Assembly: GCA_020441345.1 (NCBI GenBank)
Contig: JAGRMK010000202.1
Location: 1-5,899, forward strand
Length of the DNA: 5,899 bases
Source: Paracoccaceae bacterium
Lineage (GTDB): Bacteria > Pseudomonadota > Alphaproteobacteria > Rhodobacterales > Rhodobacteraceae
Reading direction: 5' to 3'
This document shows positions 1 to 5,020 of this stretch, piece by piece (positions within the stretch are counted from its first letter, which is position 1; each line of letters starts with the position of its first letter). The position numbers and the translations under genes are program-made. Under the pieces are notes generated by a model that did no database searches, was not told the DNA's origin, and saw only the letters and a list, made by a program, of their open reading frames with translations.

Positions 1-918
1 GTCTATGCGCTGGACGATGGCGACGGCTGGACGGTGATCGATACCGGGTTCGACACCCGCAAGACACGTGCCGCATGGGAGGCGTTGATCGCCGGGCCGC
101 TGGGCGGGCGACCGATCAAGCGGGTCGTGGTGACGCATCATCACCCCGATCACGTCGGCCTGGCGGGGTGGCTGCAAAGCGAACAGGGCGCCGAACTGGT
201 GACCACGCGCACCGCCTGGCTCTTCGCCCGGATGCTGATGCTGGACCGCCACGACGCGCCGCTGCCGGAAACGGTGGCCTATTGGCGCGCCTCGGGCATG
301 TCCGACGCGATCATTGCCGAGCGGATGCGCGAAAAGCCGTTCAACTTTGCCGATGTCGTCGCGCCGATGCCGCTGGGCTTCACCCGCATCGCCGAGGGGG
401 ACAAGATCCACATGGGCGGGCGCGCGTGGCTGGTGCGGATCGGAAACGGGCACGCGCCCGAACATGCGACGTTCTGGAGCCTCGACGACGATCTGGTGAT
501 CGGCGGCGACCAGTTGTTGCCAGGGATCAGCGCCAATCTGGGCGTCTATGCCACCGAACCCGAGGCCGACCCGGTCACAGACTGGCTGGACAGTTGCCAG
601 GCTTTCGGCGCCTTCGCCGAGGACCGCCACCTGGTCTTGCCGGGTCACAAGACGCCGTTCACCGGGCTGCCGCTGCGGTTGCGGCAGATGATCGAAAACC
701 ATCTTGGAGCGCTTGACCGGTTGCAGGCGCATCTGGCCGAGCCGAAACGCGCGACCGAGTGTTTCATGCCGTTGTTCAAGCGCGAAATCGAAGGGTCGGC
801 CTATGGCATGGCACTGGTCGAAGCCGTGGCGCATTTGAACCATTTGCATCAGGCCGGGCGGGTGCGCCGCTGGCGCGATGACCGGGGGGCGTGGCTTTGG
901 CAGACTATCGGCGACTGA
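1..918 (+). CDS. MBL-fold metallo-hydrolase, 5'-truncated by the window edge
   Basis: The reading frame is open from base 1, and the in-frame GTG at 34 is internal because the residues before it (ending in W-T-V-I-D-T-G) form the usual early strand of a metallo-beta-lactamase fold. About 305 residues are visible. Metal-site motifs, numbered from the first visible residue, are HxHxDH at 46-51 (in THHHPDH), a GNGHAPEH segment with His151, GGD with Asp170 and PGH with His216. These are the expected ligands of a dinuclear metal hydrolase. The C-terminal part (about 250-300, ending in AHLNHLHQAGRVRRW) resembles the small winged-helix domain found after many such hydrolases (BLACT_WH type). The likely role is cytoplasmic hydrolysis of a thioester, lactone or similar substrate; the substrate cannot be read from sequence. 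The next gene begins 81 bp downstream on the same strand. Family assignment is firm, specific function is not. Confidence 0.92.
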   Translation, partial: VYALDDGDGWTVIDTGFDTRKTRAAWEALIAGPLGGRPIKRVVVTHHHPDHVGLAGWLQSEQGAELVTTRTAWLFARMLMLDRHDAPLPETVAYWRASGMSDAIIAERMREKPFNFADVVAPMPLGFTRIAEGDKIHMGGRAWLVRIGNGHAPEHATFWSLDDDLVIGGDQLLPGISANLGVYATEPEADPVTDWLDSCQAFGAFAEDRHLVLPGHKTPFTGLPLRLRQMIENHLGALDRLQAHLAEPKRATECFMPLFKREIEGSAYGMALVEAVAHLNHLHQAGRVRRWRDDRGAWLWQTIGD

Positions 919-999
919 AATCTGCCGCGTCAAAGGCGGGTGACAGGCGCGCGGACATCGGCTAAGGACTCAACAAAACACTCGAACGGGAGACATCCA

Positions 1000-1134
1000 A
1001 TGGCTAAGCATGAACATGGCTCGATGGACACCAGCGCCCAGGAAGCAACCTTCCACGGGTTCCTGCGCGTCGCGACGATCGTCGGTATCGTCACGATCGG
1101 CATTCTGATCTTCATGGCGTTGGTCAACGCCTGA
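1000..1134 (+). CDS. ctaH: aa3-type cytochrome c oxidase subunit IV (small single-helix subunit)
   Basis: This 44-residue protein has a short polar, His-rich N-terminus (MAKHEHGSMD) followed by one membrane helix at about residues 22-42. The pattern HG-x-MD followed by Q-x-ATF-x-GF closely matches, from memory, the small subunit IV of the Paracoccus/Rhodobacter aa3 cytochrome c oxidase (family COX4_pro_2). In those oxidases the subunit is one helix at the edge of the catalytic core and is known to be dispensable for activity. The start is supported by a GGGAGA Shine-Dalgarno at 988-993, 6 nt upstream of the ATG. No catalytic subunit gene is in the window, so it is an unlinked oxidase gene here, lying between a hydrolase and a lipoprotein gene. 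The symbol follows Paracoccus usage and is less certain than the family. Confidence 0.88.
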   Translation: MAKHEHGSMDTSAQEATFHGFLRVATIVGIVTIGILIFMALVNA

Positions 1135-1141
1135 TTTCGGC

Positions 1142-1159
1142 GCGCCCGCATGTGGGCGC
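1142..1159 (+). other. Hairpin between ctaH-like gene and lipoprotein gene
   Basis: GCGCCC at 1142-1147 pairs perfectly with GGGCGC at 1154-1159. The six-base loop GCATGT can add a G-T and a C-G pair. It begins 7 nt after the ctaH-like stop codon and ends about 30 nt before the lipoprotein start. No T-run follows, so it is not a classic intrinsic terminator. It could stabilise the 3' end of the short upstream message or attenuate read-through, or be a chance structure in GC-rich DNA. Confidence 0.3.
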
Positions 1160-1189
1160 ATCGCTCGCCGATATGAAAGGATCCGTCCC

Positions 1190-1783
1190 ATGACGCAGTT
1201 CGCGCGGCTCTTGGCCCTGTTTTCTCTGGCGATCCTGGCAGCCTGCACCAAACCGGTGGTTTGGGCGCCGGAAGAGGACGTGATCGCCGCGCGCTATCAT
1301 CATGACGGCCCGACCGAAATCGTGCTGTTCAACGTGATCAGCAATGACCGCGATCGTGGCGAGCACGCGGCGCTGATGATCAACGCCAGTCAGCGGGTTC
1401 TGTTCGATCCGGCCGGAACCTGGACTCATCCGTTGTCGCCCGAGCGCCATGACGTGCATTACGGTTTCAACGACCAGCAACTGTTCCGTTACACCTATTA
1501 TCATGCCCGGCGCACGCACCGGGTTCGGATCCAGCGGCTCGAGGTTCCGCCCGCGACAGCCGAATACATCCTGCGCCTTGCCGAACAGAATGGCCCGGTC
1601 GCGGATGCCTATTGCGCGCGGTCGATCTTCGACATTCTGCAGCAGGTGCCCGGGTTCGAGGGGTTCGAATCGTCGTTCTACCCCAATGCCCTGTCGGATC
1701 AGTTCGCAGAAATCCCCGGTGTTACGGAAACCGTGATCTATTCCGACGCCGAGCCGACCGAGCGCCAGCAATACACGCAGTAA
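1190..1783 (+). CDS. Small lipoprotein, possible permuted NlpC/P60-like fold
   Basis: The product has 197 residues. A Shine-Dalgarno GAAAGGA at 1175-1181 precedes the ATG by 8 nt. The N-terminus is a lipoprotein signal: a short polar start, a hydrophobic stretch at about 6-18 and the lipobox L-A-A-C with Cys19 as the lipidated residue. Residue 20 is Thr rather than Asp, so outer-membrane anchoring is plausible. No family is recognised with certainty. Two segments look like a circularly permuted papain-like fold (NlpC/P60, YiiX or LRAT type): a His in a beta-strand context (GEHAALMI, His59) followed by FDPAGTW at 72-78, then a Cys at the start of a helix (AYCARSIFDILQQ, Cys142). In permuted members the His precedes the Cys in this way. 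If correct, it would be a periplasm-facing hydrolase or acyltransferase acting on peptide or lipid. It converges with azlD on the opposite strand, 24 bp away. Lipoprotein status is well supported; the fold is inference. Confidence 0.85.
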   Translation: MTQFARLLALFSLAILAACTKPVVWAPEEDVIAARYHHDGPTEIVLFNVISNDRDRGEHAALMINASQRVLFDPAGTWTHPLSPERHDVHYGFNDQQLFRYTYYHARRTHRVRIQRLEVPPATAEYILRLAEQNGPVADAYCARSIFDILQQVPGFEGFESSFYPNALSDQFAEIPGVTETVIYSDAEPTERQQYTQ

Positions 1784-1807
1784 CGCGCGCGGCGGCGGGG
1801 GCGCGTT
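1782..1807. terminator. Candidate bidirectional hairpin between convergent genes
   Basis: AACGCGC at 1782-1788 pairs perfectly with GCGCGTT at 1801-1807, with a 12-nt G-rich loop. It fills the gap between the lipoprotein stop codon and the azlD stop codon, which face each other. Only a very short T-tract is present (GTTT on the plus strand), so termination efficiency is doubtful. The position is the main support. Confidence 0.4.
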
Positions 1808-2137
1808 TCAGACCGTGATCCACGTCATCAGTGCCAGAACCGCGATGCCGGAAGCCATCGCCGCGATCACGTTGCGCGACCAGAGCCCGACAAGCAGCGT
1901 TGCCGCCGCGGCCGCCAGCTTCACCGGGTCGGGCGCGGTATCGCCCAGCGATGGCAGGAAGATCTGCGGCGCCATCAGGCCAGGGATCACCGCAACCGGC
2001 GTGTAACGCAACACGCGCAACACCCGGTCGGGCAACTGGCGTTTGCCGATCAACGCCAGAAACGAGAACCGCAACAGGAAGGTGCCGAGGCTGAGCACGG
2101 CGATCACACCCCAAAGCGCAGTGGTTGATACGGTCAA
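1808..2137 (-). CDS. azlD: AzlD-family branched-chain amino acid export subunit
   Basis: The product has 109 residues, the usual length of AzlD. It has four hydrophobic segments at about 8-29, 44-64, 74-88 and 90-108. Family-type features are GTFLLRFSF (18-26) and a segment LRYTPVAVIPGLMAPQIFLP (43-62), where an LRxxPxAVxxxLxxP pattern is typical. AzlD is the small inner-membrane partner of AzlC; the pair exports branched-chain amino acids and related compounds in characterised members. The start is TTG: the bases TTGA hold both this TTG (2135-2137) and the azlC stop TGA (2134-2136). A strong Shine-Dalgarno GGAGGGG at 2144-2150 lies 6 nt upstream, inside the end of azlC, and no ATG exists nearby. 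Translation is therefore probably coupled to azlC. Confidence 0.92.
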   Translation of the reverse strand: MTVSTTALWGVIAVLSLGTFLLRFSFLALIGKRQLPDRVLRVLRYTPVAVIPGLMAPQIFLPSLGDTAPDPVKLAAAAATLLVGLWSRNVIAAMASGIAVLALMTWITV

Positions 2138-2886
2138 GGTTCGCCCCTCCGGCGCAACATCCAGCCTTCGACGGCCGCTCCGGTCAGCATCGCCAGCCCT
2201 GCCGCGACCAGCAAGCCCAGCGAATAGGGCACCGCGCTGAGCGCCAGGGCACCGACCACCGACACCAGCGCCGCCGCGACATGGGCCAAAGTGCGCAGCA
2301 TCGGGCCGATCATCGCCGTGAAGGCAATCGGCACCGCAAAGCCCAACGGCACCCAGTCGGGAATCAGATTGCCGGCAATCACACCGACCAGCGTTGCCGA
2401 GACCCAGACCGGCCAGATCAACGACGCCACGCCAAGGTAATAGCCAATCTTGGCGCCCAGCGTCATCCCGGGGTGCGAATCGTAGACCATCGCCGACAGC
2501 GCATAGGTCTGATCGACCATCAGATAGCCCAGGAGCGCGCGGTGCCCCCAGGAAGCACCGCCCAGATGCGGTGCCAGTGCCGCCGAATACATGGCCATGC
2601 GCGCATTGACCGCCAGCGCGGTCAGGATCACGATCGCCAGCGGCGCGCCTTCGGACAACATCTGGATCGCGGCGAGCTGCGCGGCACCCGCATAGGTGCC
2701 GATGGTAAAGGCCATCGTCTGCGCCACGGTGAACCCGGCATCCAGCGCCACGACACCGAACACCATGCCAAAGGGTGCGACGATCAGTATGAACGGGCTG
2801 GCGTCGCGAAACCCGCGCCAGTAGGCGGCGCGGGCGGACAGGGGCAATTGTGACGGGGGCAATTGGGACGGGGGCGACGTGGTCAT
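2134..2886 (-). CDS. azlC: AzlC-family branched-chain amino acid permease
   Basis: The product has 250 residues, with hydrophobic segments covering most of residues 30-235. AzlC-type motifs are the opening F-R-D-A-S-P-F/APFGMVFG region (26-44), a GxxQLAAIQML stretch (67-77), the hallmark NARMAMYSAALAPHL (94-108) and GYLMVDQTYAL (120-130). It is the main transport subunit working with AzlD in the inner membrane; substrates in characterised relatives are branched-chain amino acids and analogues, unproven here. The ATG at 2884-2886 overlaps the stop of the upstream gene (ATGA), and its 3' end overlaps the azlD start (TTGA), so three genes are read as a coupled chain. The first 17 residues are an odd proline/serine/glutamine tail containing PPSQL twice, encoded by a 15-bp tandem repeat; the conserved part starts near residue 19. 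Confidence 0.94.
   Translation of the reverse strand: MTTSPPSQLPPSQLPLSARAAYWRGFRDASPFILIVAPFGMVFGVVALDAGFTVAQTMAFTIGTYAGAAQLAAIQMLSEGAPLAIVILTALAVNARMAMYSAALAPHLGGASWGHRALLGYLMVDQTYALSAMVYDSHPGMTLGAKIGYYLGVASLIWPVWVSATLVGVIAGNLIPDWVPLGFAVPIAFTAMIGPMLRTLAHVAAALVSVVGALALSAVPYSLGLLVAAGLAMLTGAAVEGWMLRRRGEP
2144..2150 (-). promoter_or_regulatory. Shine-Dalgarno deciding the TTG start of azlD
   Basis: On the minus strand GGAGGGG lies within the last codons of azlC and ends 6 nt before the TTG at 2135-2137. It is one of the strongest ribosome binding sites in the window and supports the unusual TTG start over the in-frame GTG ten codons further in, which would remove part of the first membrane segment. 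Confidence 0.7.
2840..2884. repeat. 15-bp tandem repeat in the 5' end of azlC
   Basis: Two consecutive 15-bp units (2840-2854 and 2855-2869) share the core GGGGCAATTG-x-GAC and differ at two positions. A third, degraded unit (2870-2884) keeps only its first GGGGGC and part of the rest, and overlaps the start codon. Because the unit is a multiple of three it adds five residues per copy (PPSQL), so copy-number changes would keep the frame and alter only the cytoplasmic tail. Confidence 0.75.
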
Positions 2887-3887
2887 CCGAAGATCCCGGT
2901 CACGCGGCCCAGCAGCATGAAGGCCCGCGCCGAGCGGGTTTCAGCAAACCGGGCAATCTCGCCATCATTGGCCTGGGCCTCGAAGGGGGTGAACTGGCGG
3001 TCGAAGGCGCGCAGGAAACGGTGGGCCGCATCGCGGAACACCGGGTCCGAGCGCATCCGCGCATTGGTCAGCGCCAGGCAGGAGCGGTCGCGAATGCCAC
3101 CCAGCGCCGCCACCTCGCGCCCGCGCGCGCCCTGCGCGAAGGCGCGCCAGATTTCGGGGCGGGCGCGGTCAGGGCGCAGATCGTCCATGTAGATGCCCTC
3201 TTGCGACAAGGTGGTCAGAACGTCCTGTGCCGCGCGGATGAGTTCGGCGGTGGCATGGTGTTGCATCGCGCGCCGCAGGGCGGCGAACCCCTCGTCGTCG
3301 GTTTCGTTCTCTGGGAAATGCAGCGCGCGGATGAAGTCTCCCGGTTCGATCGGGTCGGTCAGCGGCAGCGGGTTTTCCAGCGCGAGCACCGGCTGCGATC
3401 CGTCCAGCGCCGAATTCGCCGTCGCGATACCCGGCGTCAGGGGCAGCAACGCAGGGCGGGCCAGGGCGGCGCGGCTGGTGGTGAACATCGCCAGCCGCGA
3501 TTCGGTGCTGCGTTGGGCGGCGGCGATCTCGTCGAGCTTTTCCTCGACGGTGGGTTTCAACGCCAGACCGGCGGCCTGCTGGTCGCGGATCCAGCCGCGG
3601 CGCATCCCCTCGACCGTGGCGTGGAGGCGGATGGATTCGTCGCGCATCTCGCGCGCCGCGCGCAAGACCAGCACCGCCAGCCAGATCAGCGCGACCGGCA
3701 GAAACACCGCCAACGCGACGACGATCAGCCCCAGCGTGTCCGAAATCTGCCGCCCCTGGAGTCCCAGAACCCGGAACGCAACGACCAGCAGCCCCAGCCA
3801 AATCAGGGACAGGATGAACGCCAGAACCTCGCCCGAGATCCTCGGACGGGTTGGCGGTGTCGCGGCTTGGTTTCCCGGCTCCGGCAT
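2883..3887 (-). CDS. Uncharacterised two-helix membrane protein in the greA-azlCD cluster
   Basis: I do not recognise a characterised family in this 334-residue product. After a polar N-terminus (1-19) there are two membrane helices at about 21-43 and 52-76. These are followed by a charged, probably helical or coiled-coil stretch at about 77-135 (REMRDESIRL, EEKLDEIAAAQRSTESR), a Pro/Leu-rich linker at about 142-182, and an alpha-helical C-terminal domain at about 183-334 with two acidic patches (ENETDDEG at 193-200, YMDDLRPDRARPE at 233-245). No signal peptidase site or enzyme motif is evident. Two closely spaced helices put both tails on one side, probably the cytoplasm. The ATG lies 11 bp after the greA stop with only a weak ribosome site. 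Its TGA overlaps the azlC ATG, so it is probably co-expressed with both. A scaffold or regulatory role is speculation. Confidence 0.88.
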   Translation of the reverse strand: MPEPGNQAATPPTRPRISGEVLAFILSLIWLGLLVVAFRVLGLQGRQISDTLGLIVVALAVFLPVALIWLAVLVLRAAREMRDESIRLHATVEGMRRGWIRDQQAAGLALKPTVEEKLDEIAAAQRSTESRLAMFTTSRAALARPALLPLTPGIATANSALDGSQPVLALENPLPLTDPIEPGDFIRALHFPENETDDEGFAALRRAMQHHATAELIRAAQDVLTTLSQEGIYMDDLRPDRARPEIWRAFAQGARGREVAALGGIRDRSCLALTNARMRSDPVFRDAAHRFLRAFDRQFTPFEAQANDGEIARFAETRSARAFMLLGRVTGIFG

Positions 3888-3898
3888 GGCCGATCCGG

Positions 3899-4369
3899 TC
3901 AGACGTAGGAAATCGAGATCACTTCGTAGCTGCGTTCACCGCCGGGGGTGCGCACCTCGACGGAATCGCCCTCTTCCTTGCCGATCAGGGCGCGGGCGAT
4001 CGGGGACTTGATGTTCAAGAGCCCCTTTTCGATATTCGCCTCGGCCTCGCCGACGATCTGATAGGTGCGTTCCTCGTCGGTGTCCTCATCGACGATGGTC
4101 ACGGTCGCACCGAACTTGATCGACCCTGAAAGCTTGGCCGGGTCAATGACCTCGGCGCGGCCGATCAGCCCTTCGAGCTCTTTCACGCGACCTTCGATGA
4201 AGCTCTGTTTCTCGCGCGCGGCGTGATACTCGGCATTCTCGGAAAGATCCCCGTGCTCACGTGCCTCGGCAATCGCCTTGATCACGGCGGGCCGTTCCAC
4301 GCTCTTGAGTTGGCGCAATTCCGCTTCCAGGGCTTCAAAGCCGCGGCGGGTCAGGGGGAACTTTTCCAT
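3899..4369 (-). CDS. greA: Transcription elongation factor GreA
   Basis: The product has 156 residues, the normal GreA length. GreA enters the secondary channel of RNA polymerase and stimulates cleavage of the backtracked RNA 3' end, rescuing stalled complexes. The N-terminal coiled coil (about 1-75) carries the family signature AIAEAREHGDLSENAEYHAA at 32-51. This includes the tip acidic residues Asp41 and Glu44, equivalent to those that coordinate the catalytic magnesium in E. coli GreA. The C-terminal FKBP-like domain (about 80-156) includes FGATVTI, SPIARALIGKEEGD and the closing VRTPGG region. The ATG is preceded on the minus strand by a GTGAGG-like ribosome site (about 4374-4379). It appears to be the first gene of the greA-unknown-azlC-azlD cluster. 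No convincing promoter is visible; a poor TTGCAT (4460-4465) / TCATCT (4437-4442) pair with 17-bp spacing is the best candidate. Confidence 0.97.
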   Translation of the reverse strand: MEKFPLTRRGFEALEAELRQLKSVERPAVIKAIAEAREHGDLSENAEYHAAREKQSFIEGRVKELEGLIGRAEVIDPAKLSGSIKFGATVTIVDEDTDEERTYQIVGEAEANIEKGLLNIKSPIARALIGKEEGDSVEVRTPGGERSYEVISISYV

Positions 4370-4388
4370 GATGCCTCACACGCAAATG

Positions 4389-4415
4389 AAAACGCCCACG
4401 GCCAAGGGCCGGGGC
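4389..4415 (-). terminator. Intrinsic-terminator-like hairpin upstream of greA
   Basis: Read on the minus strand, GCCCCGGCC (4415-4407) pairs with GGCCG-T-GGGC (4403-4394) through a 9-bp stem with one bulged T at 4398 and a three-base loop CTT. One G and then TTTT (4392-4389) follow. This is the most terminator-like structure in the window. It lies about 20 nt before the greA start codon. It either ends transcription from the upstream VOC gene or acts as a leader attenuator of greA; the sequence does not decide between these. Confidence 0.55.
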
Positions 4416-4466
4416 AGATGTTGTTTCGTCCCGTCTAGATGACAGCATGGCCGACGGGAATGCAAG

Positions 4467-4491
4467 CCCTGCCTGACGCGCCGGGGCAGGG
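4467..4491 (-). terminator. Weak hairpin after the VOC gene
   Basis: CCCTGCC at 4467-4473 pairs perfectly with GGCAGGG at 4485-4491 around an 11-nt loop. It begins 26 nt after the VOC stop codon on the minus strand. It lacks a T-run on the exit side, so it could be a Rho-dependent or 3'-stabilising structure, or chance. Confidence 0.3.
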
Positions 4492-4517
4492 GGGCGCGTA
4501 TCCGCCGAGCGCGGGGG

Positions 4518-4904
4518 TCAGGTGTAACTGACCACTTCGAATTCGATCCCGTCGTGGTCGCGGAAATAGAACCGGCGGCCTGGCTCGTAATCGGCATGGT
4601 TGACCGGAGTGAACCCGGCGGCCCGCACCCGCTTTTCAACGGCGTCGAGGTCCGGCACGGTGATGCCCAGGTGGTTCAGCCCGCCGACCTGGGTGTAGCT
4701 GCCCGCAGGGTCGAAGGGGCGTGGTGTGCCGGTCGGGCGGTAGAGCGCGACATAGCTGTCGGCGCTGCCCACATGAACGGTCAGCCCGCCATTCAGGGCC
4801 GGGCCACGCCAGCGCACCGCCCAGCCGAACACCTCGCCCAGCATGGCTGCGGTGGCGTCGGGATCCGAGACGGTCAGATTGGTGTGTTCCAGTGTTGCGG
4901 TCAT
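4518..4904 (-). CDS. VOC-family (glyoxalase/dioxygenase fold) protein, likely SoxR target
   Basis: The product has 128 residues with two beta-alpha-beta-beta-beta modules (about 1-58 and 74-126) of the vicinal oxygen chelate superfamily. Candidate metal ligands are His7 (in LEHTNL), His78 (in LNHLGI) and Glu121 or Glu123 (in GIEFEVV). The position where glyoxalase I carries its second Glu, at the end of module one, reads VALYRPT, so the full His-Glu-His-Glu set is not apparent. This argues against a true glyoxalase I and for a His-His-Glu type enzyme or a binding protein of the bleomycin/fosfomycin-resistance kind. The ATG has an AAGGA ribosome site at 4912-4916, 7 nt upstream. The gene is transcribed divergently from soxR, and a SoxR-type promoter faces it. 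The most likely role is in the response to redox-active compounds; the substrate is unknown. Confidence 0.92.
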   Translation of the reverse strand: MTATLEHTNLTVSDPDATAAMLGEVFGWAVRWRGPALNGGLTVHVGSADSYVALYRPTGTPRPFDPAGSYTQVGGLNHLGITVPDLDAVEKRVRAAGFTPVNHADYEPGRRFYFRDHDGIEFEVVSYT

Positions 4905-4970
4905 GGTCGAGTCCTTGTGCTTCGGGGATTTGGCGGTTTCGGGGCGTCGTGATTCGGGTTGCGGGTTGGC

Positions 4971-5001
4971 AGCGTAATTCCTAAACCTTGCTTGAGGTCA
5001 A
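4971..5001 (-). promoter_or_regulatory. SoxR-type operator and 19-bp-spaced promoter for the VOC gene
   Basis: On the minus strand a -35 TTGACC (5001-4996) and a -10 TACGCT (4976-4971) are separated by exactly 19 bp, the long spacing typical of MerR-family activated promoters. Between and overlapping them is an 18-bp interrupted palindrome (4997-4980), CCTCAAG-CAAG-GTTTAGG. From memory the E. coli soxS operator is CCTCAAG-TTAA-CTTGAGG: the left arm matches at 7 of 7 and the right arm at 5 of 7. The AGGAATTA run leading into the -10 also matches soxS. The predicted start lies roughly 60 nt before the VOC ATG. The operator is 23 bp before the soxR ATG, so it may also affect soxR. Confidence 0.8.
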
Positions 5002-5020
5002 GCTTTGTGCGGGAGACGCG

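Noticed and set aside
75..716. 213-codon alternative frame inside the MBL hydrolase gene
   Set aside because: It is an Arg/Ala/Gly-rich shadow of the real frame, which carries the full set of metal-binding motifs.
925..954. CCGCG/CGCGG inverted repeat after the MBL hydrolase gene
   Set aside because: A 5-bp stem around a 20-nt loop without a T-run is too weak to call a terminator.
2125..3908. Two long plus-strand open frames (242 and 352 codons) opposite azlC and the unknown membrane protein
   Set aside because: They are rich in Arg, Gln, His and Gly with no domain, and are the mirror of third-position GC bias in the real minus-strand genes, which have clear membrane segments and family motifs.
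4990..5003. Perfect inverted repeat GCTTGA-GG-TCAAGC as a separate operator
   Set aside because: It is explained by the overlap of the -35 TTGACC with the conserved CTCAAG arm of the SoxR operator, so it is not counted as an independent site.
4905..5020. A plus-strand sigma70 promoter for soxR (TTGCGG at 4959-4964 with TAAACC at 4982-4987)
   Set aside because: Both hexamers match the consensus at only about three positions, so I do not report it as a feature, although it would place soxR under the same operator.
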